DNA of 64,000 bases from NCBI RefSeq assembly GCF_001590865.1, contig NZ_BBUY01000003.1, positions 255,846 through 319,845 on the forward strand, read 5' to 3'. Position numbers and translations under genes: made by a program. Positions within the stretch are counted from its first letter, which is position 1; every line of letters starts with the position of its first letter. This document shows, one piece after another, positions 1 through 8,112 of the stretch. This DNA comes from Streptomyces sp. NBRC 110611. GTDB lineage: Bacteria > Actinomycetota > Actinomycetes > Streptomycetales > Streptomycetaceae. The notes under the pieces were generated by a model that saw only the letters and a program-made list of their open reading frames with translations, made no database searches and was not told the origin of the DNA.

Positions 1-633
1 CGCCACGGCGAAGAGCGGTACGGCCAGCCAGACGGCGTCGACCGGGCGCATCAGAGCGGCCACGGCCACCGCGAGGGCGAGGCCGACCGCCGCGCCCCGG
101 CCGGCGCGGGGCGCCAGCTGGGCCGACGGCTGTTGTACGGCCAGCAGGAAGCAGCCGACGGCGATGAGTGCGGCGTAGCCGACCCATAGGTTGGGCATCA
201 CCTGCGGTCCGTAGAAGAGCGTGACCCACAGACCGGCGAAGAGCGCACCGCCGAGGGCCGGCACGGGGGCGGGCAGCAGGCGCCGCCAGACACACAGGGT
301 CAGGAGGAATCCGGCGCCGGAGAGCACCGCGAGGTAGCAGTGCAGGACGACGGCCGAGGTCGTCAGGGCGGCGAGCGGGGCGAGGAGGAGGGAGACGCCG
401 CGGGCGCGCGGGGCGCTGAAGAACGCGGCCGGCGCGTCGGGATCGACCTGGCTGACGTACACCGTCTCGTCCCAGCCCAGGCCGGGGGTGGCGAGGGCGA
501 GGTAGACCTGGGCGGCGGTGAAGACGGCCGCGAGGGCGACAAGCCATCGCAGGTCACGGACGGGGGCGGAGGGCGTCGTCAGGGCCCGTGCGTCCGGGCC
601 GGACCTGGCGGGGAGGAGGCTGGCTTGGTGCAT
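1..633 (-). CDS. GT-C / PMT-like membrane glycosyltransferase, 3' end beyond window
   Basis: Only the first 211 codons are visible; the gene continues past the left edge. It starts with ATG at 633 and the frame is open to base 1. After a roughly 25-residue basic and polar N-terminus there is a hydrophobic segment, then the sequence GWDETVYVSQ near residues 53-62, then several more hydrophobic segments (about 75-110, 120-150 and 175-211). An acidic pair just after the first membrane helix, in an extracytoplasmic loop, is the hallmark of GT-C enzymes such as ArnT/PMT-like glycosyltransferases that use polyprenyl-phosphate sugars. The acceptor and sugar cannot be inferred. A different polytopic membrane protein cannot be excluded because the C-terminal half is missing. 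Confidence 0.7.
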   Translation of the reverse strand, partial: MHQASLLPARSGPDARALTTPSAPVRDLRWLVALAAVFTAAQVYLALATPGLGWDETVYVSQVDPDAPAAFFSAPRARGVSLLLAPLAALTTSAVVLHCYLAVLSGAGFLLTLCVWRRLLPAPVPALGGALFAGLWVTLFYGPQVMPNLWVGYAALIAVGCFLLAVQQPSAQLAPRAGRGAAVGLALAVAVAALMRPVDAVWLAVPLFAVA

Positions 634-666
634 GGGCACCACAGTGCGCGGGGTGGACCGTCACGG

Positions 667-678
667 CCACACGTGTGG
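667..678. promoter_or_regulatory. 12-bp perfect palindrome upstream of the GT-C gene
   Basis: CCACACGTGTGG is a perfect palindrome centred about 40 bp upstream of the ATG at 633, where a repressor could act. It is not a parS copy, because only the CACGTG core is shared. The binding protein is unknown. Confidence 0.3.
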
Positions 679-707
679 TGCGGTTGGAGCAGTGGGCCGA
701 CATGCCG

Positions 708-756
708 CAGGGGCGGTGTTTCACGTGAAACTGTTTCACGTGAAACACCGCCCCTG
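708..756. other. parS: parS pair (718-731, 733-746) inside a 49-bp inverted repeat
   Basis: Two perfect GTTTCACGTGAAAC sites are separated by one base. The match extends outward on both sides, so 708-731 and 733-756 form a perfect 24-bp inverted repeat around T732. The 14-mer is the Streptomyces ParB target (established knowledge). The array begins 34 bp after the aspS stop codon, so the transcribed repeat could also fold as a strong hairpin. Confidence 0.92.
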
Positions 757-769
757 GGCGTGTCCGGGA

Positions 770-784
770 CGGGCCGCTGGCCCG
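770..784 (-). terminator. short GC hairpin after aspS
   Basis: CGGGCC-gct-GGCCCG forms a 6-bp stem just past the aspS stop codon on the minus strand. It has no clear T-run. It is a weak terminator candidate on its own, and the large parS inverted repeat lies immediately beyond it. Confidence 0.3.
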
Positions 785-790
785 CCCGCG

Positions 791-2578
791 TCACTTGGTC
801 GGCTTGTACGGCGTCGGCTTCGCCGGGCCCTTGTAGATGTTCAGGTGCAGTTCCTTGAGCCGGGCCGCTTCCAGCTCGCTCGGCGCGCCCATCATCAGGT
901 CCTGCGCGTTGCCGTTCAGCGGGAACGCGATGGTCTCGCGGATGTTCGGCTCGTCGGCGAGCAGCATGACGATCCGGTCGACGCCGGGGGCGATGCCGCC
1001 GTGCGGCGGGGCGCCGAAGCGGAAGGCGCGCAGCATGCCCGCGAACTGCTCCTCGACGGTGTCACGGTCGTAGCCCGCGATCTCGAAGGCCTTGATCATG
1101 ATGTCGGGCTCGTGGTTCCGGATCGCGCCGGAGGACAGCTCGACACCGTTGCAGACGATGTCGTACTGCCAGCCCAGGATGTCCAGCGGGTCCTTCTCCT
1201 CCAGGTCCTTCATACCGCCCTGCGGCATGGAGAAGGGGTTGTGGGAGAAGTCGATCTTGCCGGTCTCCTCGTCCCGCTCGTACATCGGGAAGTCGACGAT
1301 CCAGCAGAAGCGGAAGACGCCCTCTTCGAAGTGGCCGGCCCGCTTCGCAGCCTCGACGCGCACCGCGCCCATGATCTTCGAGACCTCGTCGAAGTCGCCC
1401 GCGCCGAAGAACACGGCGTGGCCGGCCTCCAGGCCGAGGCGCTCGCCGAGGACCTTGACGTTCTCCTCGGTCAGGAACTTGGCGATCGGGCCGGTCAGTG
1501 CGCCATCGGCGCCGACGCGCACCCAGGCCAGGCCCTTGGCGCCCTGCTCGACGGCGAACTCACCGAGCTGGTCGAAGAACTTGCGCGGCTGGTCCTGCAC
1601 GGCCGGCACCGGCAGCGCGCGGACGTGCTTGCCCGCGAAGGCCTTGAACTCCGAGCCCTCGAAGACATCGGTGATGTCGACCAGTTCCAGCTGGGCGCGC
1701 AGGTCCGGCTTGTCGGAGCCGTACTTCAGCATCGCCTCGCGGAACGGGATGCGCGGGAACGGCGAGGTGACGTGGCGGCCACCACCGAACTCCTCGAAGA
1801 GCTCGGTCATCAGCTTCTCGACGGGCTGGAAGACGTCCTCCTGCTCGACGAAGGACATCTCGATGTCGAGCTGGTAGAACTCGCCCGGCGAACGGTCCGC
1901 ACGGGCGTCCTCGTCACGGAAGCAGGGGGCGATCTGGAAGTAGCGGTCGAAGCCCGAGATCATCAGCAGCTGCTTGAACTGCTGCGGGGCCTGCGGCAGC
2001 GCGTAGAACTTGCCCGGGTGGAGGCGGGACGGCACGACGAAGTCGCGGGCGCCCTCCGGCGAGGTGGCGCTGAGGATCGGCGTCGCCATCTCGTTGAAGC
2101 CGAGCGTGGTCATCTTGTGGCGGATGGCCGCGATGACCGCCGAGCGCAGCATGATGTTGCGGTGCATGCGCTCGCGGCGCAGGTCGAGGAAGCGGTACTC
2201 CAGGCGCTTCTCCTCGTTGACGCCGTCGTCCGCGTTGATGGTGAAGGGGATCTGCTGGGCCGCGCCCAGGACCTCGACCTCGGACGCCTCGATCTCGATC
2301 TCGCCGGTGGGCAGCTCCGGATTGACGTTCTCGGCGCCGCGCGAGACGACCTTGCCGTCGACGCGGACGACGGTCTCCTTCGTCAGCTTGTCCAGCACCT
2401 CGGCGGCCGCGGTGCCGGGGCGGGCGACGAGCTGGGTGATGCCGTAGTGGTCGCGCAGATCGATGAAGAGGATGCCGCCCAGGTCACGTCGATTGTGCAG
2501 CCAGCCGCTGAGGCGGACGTCCGTGCCGACGTCCGCGGCTCGGAGCTCGCCGCAGTTATGGGACCGGTACCGGTGCAT
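791..2578 (-). CDS. aspS: aspartyl-tRNA synthetase
   Basis: This 595-residue protein has the full bacterial AspRS layout: an N-terminal OB-fold anticodon-binding domain (residues 1-105, with FIDLRDHYG), the class II catalytic core with motif 2 around residues 218-240 ([11 protein letters not shown]), the inserted GAD domain (about 300-410) and motif 3 near 528-540 ([13 protein letters not shown]). It charges tRNA with aspartate in the cytoplasm. Because streptomycetes generally lack AsnRS and use GatCAB, it is probably non-discriminating and also makes Asp-tRNA(Asn); that is inference from the group. The ATG at 2578 gives the canonical MHRYRSH N-terminus. The gene is monocistronic as far as can be seen. 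Confidence 0.97.
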   Translation of the reverse strand: MHRYRSHNCGELRAADVGTDVRLSGWLHNRRDLGGILFIDLRDHYGITQLVARPGTAAAEVLDKLTKETVVRVDGKVVSRGAENVNPELPTGEIEIEASEVEVLGAAQQIPFTINADDGVNEEKRLEYRFLDLRRERMHRNIMLRSAVIAAIRHKMTTLGFNEMATPILSATSPEGARDFVVPSRLHPGKFYALPQAPQQFKQLLMISGFDRYFQIAPCFRDEDARADRSPGEFYQLDIEMSFVEQEDVFQPVEKLMTELFEEFGGGRHVTSPFPRIPFREAMLKYGSDKPDLRAQLELVDITDVFEGSEFKAFAGKHVRALPVPAVQDQPRKFFDQLGEFAVEQGAKGLAWVRVGADGALTGPIAKFLTEENVKVLGERLGLEAGHAVFFGAGDFDEVSKIMGAVRVEAAKRAGHFEEGVFRFCWIVDFPMYERDEETGKIDFSHNPFSMPQGGMKDLEEKDPLDILGWQYDIVCNGVELSSGAIRNHEPDIMIKAFEIAGYDRDTVEEQFAGMLRAFRFGAPPHGGIAPGVDRIVMLLADEPNIRETIAFPLNGNAQDLMMGAPSELEAARLKELHLNIYKGPAKPTPYKPTK

Positions 2579-2956
2579 CGCTCATCCAAGTCGTCGCGAG
2601 TGTCGAGGTGAGGAGTTGTCGGGCGGGGAGGGAAGGGATCGGAGCCCGGACTCGGACGCCCGGTCGGTCCCCTCGTGGATCACCCGGAAGGCCACCCCAG
2701 GATTGACATAACCGCTCCAGGTTACCGTCCCGGCGCCCGCCGCTTCATTGACGTATACGCAACAGCGTTTTCCCCACGCGACGGCCCCGTGATTCACCCC
2801 CGCGGAGACCCTGCGGTTCACCCCCGCGAAGACCCCATGGTTCTCCCACCCGACGGCCTCGTGGGAGAGCGAGGCTCCGACCGGGACGCCCGACTGGGAT
2901 GATGGTCACGTTCCGCTCACTGGTCGCTGCACGTCAAACACCCATAAAGTGATGCA
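2579..2956. other. intergenic region between divergent aspS and SpoIIE-type gene
   Basis: This 378-bp region must hold both divergent promoters. I see a TTGACA hexamer at 2704-2709 without a convincing -10 and an AT-richer patch at about 2745-2775. A degenerate 24-bp repeat follows (separate entry). No gene is convincingly supported. An open frame at 2675-2902 on the plus strand spans the repeats, but it has no family resemblance that I recognise. Confidence 0.5.
2769..2864. repeat. four degenerate 24-bp tandem units
   Basis: Units begin at 2769, 2793, 2817 and 2841. The middle two are nearly identical over 20 bases (TTCACCCCCGCG[g/a]AGACCC), and the outer two are more diverged. The period of 24 keeps frame, so a plus-strand frame reads 8-residue repeats (HPRGDP-like). 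Whether this is translated is unknown. Confidence 0.6.
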
Positions 2957-5143
2957 ATGCGCACCGAGGACCTCCTGGCCGCCCTCGCAACCGGCCTGTG
3001 GCGCTGGGACAACGCATCGGGACGGGTCACCCTCGACGCCGAGGCGGCCCGGCTGCTCGGGCTCCCCGCCGAGCCGACGGAGCTGAGCGAGGCGGCCGTA
3101 CGCTCCCGTTTTCATCCCGTCGACTTCGCCGAGATCAACGGGGTGGTCCAGCTCGCGGTCGCCGAGGAGACGGTCGCCGAGGCCCGGCTGCGCATCGTGG
3201 ACGAGCGCGGGCGAGTGCAGCGCATCGTCCGCTCCCGCTCCCGGCCCCGCGTCGTCAACGGCGGCTTCGAGATGGTCGGCACCCTCCAGGAGGTACCCGA
3301 GCCGCAGCCGGGCACGTCCGCCGCGCACACCCCGATAACCGGTGACTGGCGCCGCTCCCGCGAGGCGTTCCTGCTGGACGCGGGGCGGGCGCTGGCCGAG
3401 GCGCACTCCACGGCCGAGGTACTGCGGGTGGCCGCGGGACTGGCCATGCCGGGGTTCATGCCGGACGGGCTGGCGGTCTTCGGGATCGCGGGCGACCGGG
3501 TCACGGTGATCGGCCACCACGGCCACCGCCCCGGCGACGAGAAGCCCTTCCTCAACATGCCACTGGACACCGACTACCCGGCCGCCGAGGTCATCCGCAC
3601 CGGCCGGGCGATCTACCTGCCCACACCCGACGACTACCGCCGCCGCTACCCCGGCACCTGGCCGCTGGCCGCCCGCTTCGGCCGGACGTCCTGGGCGTTC
3701 CTGCCGCTGGTCAACGCGGGCCGGACGATCGGCGCCTGGATGGCGGCGTTCGCCCAGCCGGTCGGCTTCACCCCCGATGAGCGCTCGGTGCTGACCACCG
3801 TCGCCCGGATGCTGGCCCAGGCGCTGGCCAGGGCCGGTATGCGGGAGGAGCAGCAGGAGCTGGCGCTGGGGTTGCAGCGCAGCATGATGCCGACGGTGCA
3901 GCCGGACATCCCGGGGATGTCGGTCGCGGCGCGTTACGTGCCGACCGGCGGCGGGCTGGAGGTCGGCGGCGACTGGTACGACATGATTCCGCTGCCGTCC
4001 GGCCGGATCGCCCTGGTCATCGGGGACGTCCAGGGGCATGACGTACGGGCCGCGGGCCTGATGGGCCAGCTGCGGATCGCGCTGCGCGCCTACGCCTCCG
4101 AGGGGCACCACCCCGATGCGGTGCTCTCCCGCGCCTCCCGCTTTCTGGCCGGGATCAACGAGACCGAGCTCCGGGGCCACGGCGAGGACCAGCGCTTCGC
4201 GACCTGTCTGTACATCGAGGTGGATCCGGCGACCGGGCTGCTGGACATCGCACGGGCCGGCCATCCGGACCCGGCGATCCGGCTGGCCGACGGCACCATG
4301 CTGGTGCGGCACACCGCGGGCGGACTGCCGCTGGGCATCGTGCCGGACGCCGACTACCCCACGACCCGGATCGTCCTGGAACCCGGCGAGACGATGCTGG
4401 TGTGCACCGATGGGCTGATCGAGACCGGCGGCCACGACCTGGAGACGGGCTGGGCCCGGCTGCGCGACATCATCGAGGCCCACGAGACCAATGAGGACGA
4501 CCAGGGGCTGGAGCGGCTCGCCGACGCCCTGGTCCAGGCCGTGCACGGGCCGCCCTCGCACCACACCACCGGCCCGCTGGTGGACCGCCGCGAGGACGAC
4601 ATAGCGGTGCTGTTGCTGAGCCGCGACGCCGCCTGCTGCGGGGTGGGCACCGGCCTGCTGGCGCAGCAGCCCGTACGGCGCACCGTGCTCGCCGTCGCGC
4701 AGGCCGAACCTCAGCGGATCGCCGAGGCGCGCCGGCAGATCCGCGATGTGCTGCACGACTGGGCCGACCCGGACCAGGTCGACTCGGCGGTGCTGATGGT
4801 CTCCGAGATGGTCACCAACGTGCTGATGCACACCGACGGGGACGCGCTGCTGGTCGCCGAGATCTCCGGTGCGCGAGGCGCCCGGCGGATCCGCGTCGAC
4901 GTCTCCGACAGCAGCGATGAGCTGCCGCACCGCCGCACCCCCGGTGAACTGGCCTCCTCGGGGCGCGGGCTGATGCTGCTGGAGCTGCTGGCCGGGGCAT
5001 GGGGCGTGGATCCACGCGGGGACGGCAAGTCGACGTGGTTCGAACTTTACGAGGACGCGGGAGACGCGGCCGGACCGCTGTCGCCGGAATCCGGCCCGGA
5101 GCCGGATCCCGGGCTCGAGGCGGAGTCCGAGCCCGCCGCGTAG
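2957..5143 (+). CDS. PAS/GAF SpoIIE-family PP2C phosphatase with C-terminal HATPase domain
   Basis: This is a 728-residue multidomain signalling protein. A PAS-like N-terminus (about 1-115) is followed by a GAF domain (about 140-300), a SpoIIE-type PP2C phosphatase (about 315-545) with metal-ligand signatures GGDWYD near 336 and GDVQGHD near 355, and an anti-sigma-factor-type ATPase domain (about 575-695) with the N-box VSEMVTNVLMHT near 614 and GRGLMLLELL near 670. Such proteins dephosphorylate anti-anti-sigma factors and may also phosphorylate them or bind sigma factors, so the output is probably a partner-switching cascade. No cognate antagonist lies next to it. There is no transmembrane segment, so the sensor is cytoplasmic. 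The acidic, Pro/Glu-rich last 35 residues are encoded opposite the end of the convergent AI-2E gene. Confidence 0.9.
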   Translation: MRTEDLLAALATGLWRWDNASGRVTLDAEAARLLGLPAEPTELSEAAVRSRFHPVDFAEINGVVQLAVAEETVAEARLRIVDERGRVQRIVRSRSRPRVVNGGFEMVGTLQEVPEPQPGTSAAHTPITGDWRRSREAFLLDAGRALAEAHSTAEVLRVAAGLAMPGFMPDGLAVFGIAGDRVTVIGHHGHRPGDEKPFLNMPLDTDYPAAEVIRTGRAIYLPTPDDYRRRYPGTWPLAARFGRTSWAFLPLVNAGRTIGAWMAAFAQPVGFTPDERSVLTTVARMLAQALARAGMREEQQELALGLQRSMMPTVQPDIPGMSVAARYVPTGGGLEVGGDWYDMIPLPSGRIALVIGDVQGHDVRAAGLMGQLRIALRAYASEGHHPDAVLSRASRFLAGINETELRGHGEDQRFATCLYIEVDPATGLLDIARAGHPDPAIRLADGTMLVRHTAGGLPLGIVPDADYPTTRIVLEPGETMLVCTDGLIETGGHDLETGWARLRDIIEAHETNEDDQGLERLADALVQAVHGPPSHHTTGPLVDRREDDIAVLLLSRDAACCGVGTGLLAQQPVRRTVLAVAQAEPQRIAEARRQIRDVLHDWADPDQVDSAVLMVSEMVTNVLMHTDGDALLVAEISGARGARRIRVDVSDSSDELPHRRTPGELASSGRGLMLLELLAGAWGVDPRGDGKSTWFELYEDAGDAAGPLSPESGPEPDPGLEAESEPAA

Positions 5144-6219
5144 TGCCGGCGCAGCTCGTGCAGCACACCCGTGGCGGCCGCGGTCAGCGGTACGGACAGC
5201 AGCATGCCGAGGATTCCGCCGACGCTGGCACCCGCGGTGATCGCCAGCATCACGGTCGCCGGGTGCATCTGGACCGTACGGCTCTGGATCATCGGCTGCA
5301 GCACATGGCCCTCCAGCACCTGCACCGCCATGACGACGCCGACCGCCCAGAGCGCGATCACGAAGCCCCGGTCCGCGAAGGCCACCAGGATCGCCACCGC
5401 GCCCGAGATGAACGCGCCGAGGTAGGGGATGTACGCGCCGACGAAGACCAGCGCGCCCAGCCCGACGGCGCCCGGTACCTGGAGGATCAGGAGTCCGACG
5501 GTGATGAAGGTGGCGTCGATCAGCGCGATGAGGGTGGTGCCGCGCATAAAGCCCTCGATGGACTGGAAGCCCCGGCGGGCCATCTTCTCCAGGCGGGGCC
5601 CGGAGTCGCCGGGCGCCCAGTCGTGCAGGGCTTGTACGGCCTTGCCGGAGTCACGCAGGAAGAAGAAGGTCAGCAGCAGGGCGAGTACCGAGGCAGCGAT
5701 GAACTGGCCGACGACGCTGACCCCGGCCAGCAGCCCGGAGGCCGCGGTGCCGCCGAACTTGGTGACCAGCCCCTTGGCGTTGGTGGCGAGATCGTCCAGC
5801 GAGGCCCCGGCCATGCCGAAGTACTTGGAGAGGCCCTCGGCCGCGTCCTTGAGCGAGTTGATGATCTGGTCACCCGTGTCGACCAGCGCGCTGACGACGA
5901 TGTATCCGGCGCCGCCGACCACCACCACGAGAACCGCGCAGGTCAGTCCGGCCGCCAGCGAACGGTTGAGCTTCATCGCCACCAGCTGCCGGTAGAGCGG
6001 CCCGAGCAGCGCACTGCCGAGCAGCGCCAGCAGTACGGGCGTGACCGCCGCGCTCAGGTAGACGCACAGCCACACCACCACGGCCAGCACAGCCGCGACC
6101 AGCAGCACCACCCCGCACCAGGCCGCGGCCCGGCGGGCCTCGACCGGCAGCAACGGCTTGTCGGGACGCGGCCGTTCACCGCCGGCGCCACGGCGGTCTT
6201 GATCTGAGTCGTTTCGCAC
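5047..6219 (-). CDS. AI-2E family transporter / permease
   Basis: This protein of about 390 residues is an AI-2E_transport family membrane protein. It has two N-terminal helices, a large soluble loop (residues about 110-190) and five or six C-terminal helices, with the family-typical glycines and VPLTAA near the end. Members export small molecules or act in Na+/H+ antiport; the substrate here is unknown. I prefer the GTG at 6219 because GGTGGA precedes it by 8 bases. An in-frame GTG at 6285 gives 412 residues but lies inside the parS site at 6279-6292 and lacks an SD sequence. The 3' end overlaps the convergent phosphatase gene by 97 bp, and the overlap encodes a Ser/Gly/Pro-rich tail. Confidence 0.85.
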   Translation of the reverse strand: MRNDSDQDRRGAGGERPRPDKPLLPVEARRAAAWCGVVLLVAAVLAVVVWLCVYLSAAVTPVLLALLGSALLGPLYRQLVAMKLNRSLAAGLTCAVLVVVVGGAGYIVVSALVDTGDQIINSLKDAAEGLSKYFGMAGASLDDLATNAKGLVTKFGGTAASGLLAGVSVVGQFIAASVLALLLTFFFLRDSGKAVQALHDWAPGDSGPRLEKMARRGFQSIEGFMRGTTLIALIDATFITVGLLILQVPGAVGLGALVFVGAYIPYLGAFISGAVAILVAFADRGFVIALWAVGVVMAVQVLEGHVLQPMIQSRTVQMHPATVMLAITAGASVGGILGMLLSVPLTAAATGVLHELRRHYAAGSDSASSPGSGSGPDSGDSGPAASPASS

Positions 6220-6278
6220 CCCGACAGTCCACCATGGCGAGCCGCTCCCATGCGGAGCCTGGAACGGGCCCGAACGGT

Positions 6279-6292
6279 GTTTCACGTGAAAC
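6279..6292. other. parS: parS site
   Basis: This is a perfect GTTTCACGTGAAAC, 35 bp beyond the pirin stop codon. A degenerate copy (10 of 14 matches, GTTTCgCGTGAcgg) starts at 6302. Confidence 0.9.
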
Positions 6293-6327
6293 AGGGGTGG
6301 AGTTTCGCGTGACGGGCGGACGCGGCG

Positions 6328-7281
6328 TCAGCGCTCCGCGGCCGGGACCGTTCCGAACCGTCCGGCCTGGAAGTCCTCGAAGGCCTGGGCCAGTTCGGCA
6401 TGGGTGTTCATCACAAACGGCCCGTAGTGCATCATCGGCTCGCGGATCGGCCGGCCGCCCAGCAGCACCACCTCGAAGTTCGGGCTGCGCGACTCCTGGG
6501 TCTCGTCGGCCCGGATGGTGATCGCGTCACCGGAACCGAACACCACCGCCTGTCCTGTGCGGAACGGGCGCTCCTCGGTACCTGCCGAGCCGCGTCCGGC
6601 CAGGGCGTAGGCGAGGGCGTTGAACTCCTGGCGCCAGGGCAGGGTCAGCTCGGCGCCCGGGTTCACCGTCACATGCATCATCGTGATCGGCGTGTGTGTG
6701 ATGCCCGGCCCACGGTGACCGTCGAGATCACCGGCGATCAGTCGCAGCAGCGCACCGCCGTCGCCGGAGGTCAGGAGCTTGACCTGGCCACCGCCGATGT
6801 CCTGGTAGCGGGGAGCCATCATCTTGTCGCTCTTGGGCAGGTTCACCCAGAGCTGGATGCCGTGGAAGAGGCCGCCGGACATCACCAGCGACTCGGGCGG
6901 CTCCTCGATATGGAGCAGGCCGGAGCCGGCCGTCATCCACTGGGTGTCGCCGTCGTTGATGACACCGCCGCCTCCGTGCGAGTCACGGTGCACGAACGTG
7001 CCGTCGAGCAGGTAGGTGACGGTCTCGAAGCCGCGGTGCGGGTGCCAGGGCGTGCCCTTCGGCTCTCCGGGCGCGTACTCCACCTCGCCCATCTGGTCCA
7101 TCATGATGAACGGGTCGAGGTGCCGGTAGTCGATACCGGCGAACGCCCTGCGCACCGGGAAGCCCTCGCCCTCGAATCCGCCCGGGGCAGTGGCGACGGC
7201 CAGCACGGGGCGGGTGTGTGCTGCGGCAGGGGCCGCCACACGCGGCAGGGTCAGCGGGTTCTCAACGGTCACTGCGGGCAT
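6328..7281 (-). CDS. pirin family bicupin protein
   Basis: This 317-residue protein has the pirin N-terminal cupin with the metal-binding signature HPHRGFET (about residues 81-88) and the following WMTAGSGLLHIE region, then the C-terminal pirin domain. Family members bind Fe or another metal. Roles as quercetinase, redox switch or modulator of central metabolic enzymes have been reported, and in Streptomyces a pirin affects acyl-CoA dehydrogenase and redox balance. A long-chain-type acyl-CoA dehydrogenase gene lies nearby at 8113, which is suggestive only. The ATG at 7281 has an ideal GAGGAGG upstream. The 190-bp leader carries an 13-bp dyad at 7304-7316. Confidence 0.92.
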   Translation of the reverse strand: MPAVTVENPLTLPRVAAPAAAHTRPVLAVATAPGGFEGEGFPVRRAFAGIDYRHLDPFIMMDQMGEVEYAPGEPKGTPWHPHRGFETVTYLLDGTFVHRDSHGGGGVINDGDTQWMTAGSGLLHIEEPPESLVMSGGLFHGIQLWVNLPKSDKMMAPRYQDIGGGQVKLLTSGDGGALLRLIAGDLDGHRGPGITHTPITMMHVTVNPGAELTLPWRQEFNALAYALAGRGSAGTEERPFRTGQAVVFGSGDAITIRADETQESRSPNFEVVLLGGRPIREPMMHYGPFVMNTHAELAQAFEDFQAGRFGTVPAAER

Positions 7282-7303
7282 GACGGCCTCCTCGGTCGTT
7301 CGC

Positions 7304-7316
7304 TCAACTTAGTTGA
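7304..7316. promoter_or_regulatory. dyad TCAACT-T-AGTTGA upstream of pirin
   Basis: This perfect inverted repeat has a one-base centre and lies 23-35 bp upstream of the pirin ATG. CAAC/GTTG dyads of this spacing are typical of MarR-family operators. No regulator gene is adjacent, so the assignment is inference. A second AT-rich dyad TTAAT-ATG-ATTAA lies at 7388-7400 in the same leader. Confidence 0.4.
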
Positions 7317-7472
7317 AGCATGAACAACCGGCAAGGCGCACGGCATTCCCGCGCACATTTCCCCAGATCAAAGGCTACGTGAGCGGATTAATATGATTAA
7401 AGAGGGATGAAACGGGCCACCGGGGCTAACGAGGTCAACGAGGACGAATCCCCCGATCCCGCCCCGCGCCCC

Positions 7473-7946
7473 CTACCCGTACATCCGGCGCATCGCGAAG
7501 TCCACCATCTGCTCCACGGCCTTCGCGTCGAAGACCATCCGGTGGTCGCCCTCCATGTCGAGGACGAAGCCGTAGCCGGTCGGCAGCAGGTCGAGCACCT
7601 CGGCGCCGGTGATCACGAAGTACTTGGACTCCTTGCCCGCGTACCGCCGGAGCTCCTTGAGCGAGGTGAACATCGGGATCACCGGCTGCTGGGTGTTGTG
7701 CAGCGCCAGGAAGCCGGGGTTGTCGCCGCGCGGGCAGTAGACCTTGGACGTGGAGAAGATGCCCTGGAAGTCCTCGGCCGACATCGAGCCGGTGGTGAAG
7801 GCGCGCACCGCGTCGGCGAGCGAGGGCGGGGACGGCTCGGGATACAGCGGCTGCTCGCCGTAGCCCCCGGGGGCCGGTTGCTGCGGCGGGGGCGGCGGTG
7901 CGCCGTACTGCTGCCCGACACCCGCGTTCTGGTCGTAGCCGTACAT
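7473..7946 (-). CDS. SseB-like domain protein
   Basis: This is a 157-residue cytoplasmic protein. The first 40 residues are Gly/Pro/Gln/Tyr-rich and low in complexity (GAPPPPPQQPAPGG). The rest (about 43-155) matches the SseB N-terminal domain fold seen in many actinobacterial proteins of this length, with the pattern FTSLKELRRYAG and a C-terminal MVFDAKAVEQMVD. The molecular function of SseB-like proteins in actinobacteria is not established. The gene lies upstream of pirin on the same strand with a 191-bp gap, so co-transcription is possible but not required. Confidence 0.75.
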   Translation of the reverse strand: MYGYDQNAGVGQQYGAPPPPPQQPAPGGYGEQPLYPEPSPPSLADAVRAFTTGSMSAEDFQGIFSTSKVYCPRGDNPGFLALHNTQQPVIPMFTSLKELRRYAGKESKYFVITGAEVLDLLPTGYGFVLDMEGDHRMVFDAKAVEQMVDFAMRRMYG

Positions 7947-8020
7947 GGGCCACAGCGTACTGAGTCAGAGGTTCCGCGGGGGACGCTCGTCACAGATGGC
8001 GAGAAGGGGTTGATTCTTAT

Positions 8021-8032
8021 TACCCGCGGGTA
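8021..8032. promoter_or_regulatory. 12-bp palindrome in the acyl-CoA dehydrogenase promoter
   Basis: TACCCGCGGGTA is a perfect palindrome 80 bp upstream of the acyl-CoA dehydrogenase ATG, next to an AT-rich stretch (TTGATTCTTATTA). Fatty-acid TetR regulators of actinobacteria use TTAC-rich palindromes of this general type, so this is a plausible operator. The regulator is not in the window. Confidence 0.4.
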
Positions 8033-8112
8033 GCATCATTTGCCTACTAGCCGGTATTGCGTCTGAGGTCCCTGCCTTGGGTCCTCTCCCGAACACTTAC
8101 GGAGCCGTACCC

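Noticed and set aside
518..2611. Long plus-strand open frame (697 codons) opposite aspS
   Set aside because: It is antisense to aspS, the composition is Arg/Glu/Asp/Leu-rich as expected of a high-GC shadow frame, and no family is recognisable.
2906..4930. Long minus-strand open frame opposite the SpoIIE-type gene
   Set aside because: The opposite strand encodes a clear multidomain phosphatase; this frame has shadow composition and no domain.
6302..6315. Second parS copy next to the one at 6279
   Set aside because: Only 10 of 14 bases match (GTTTCgCGTGAcgg), so it is not counted as a functional site.
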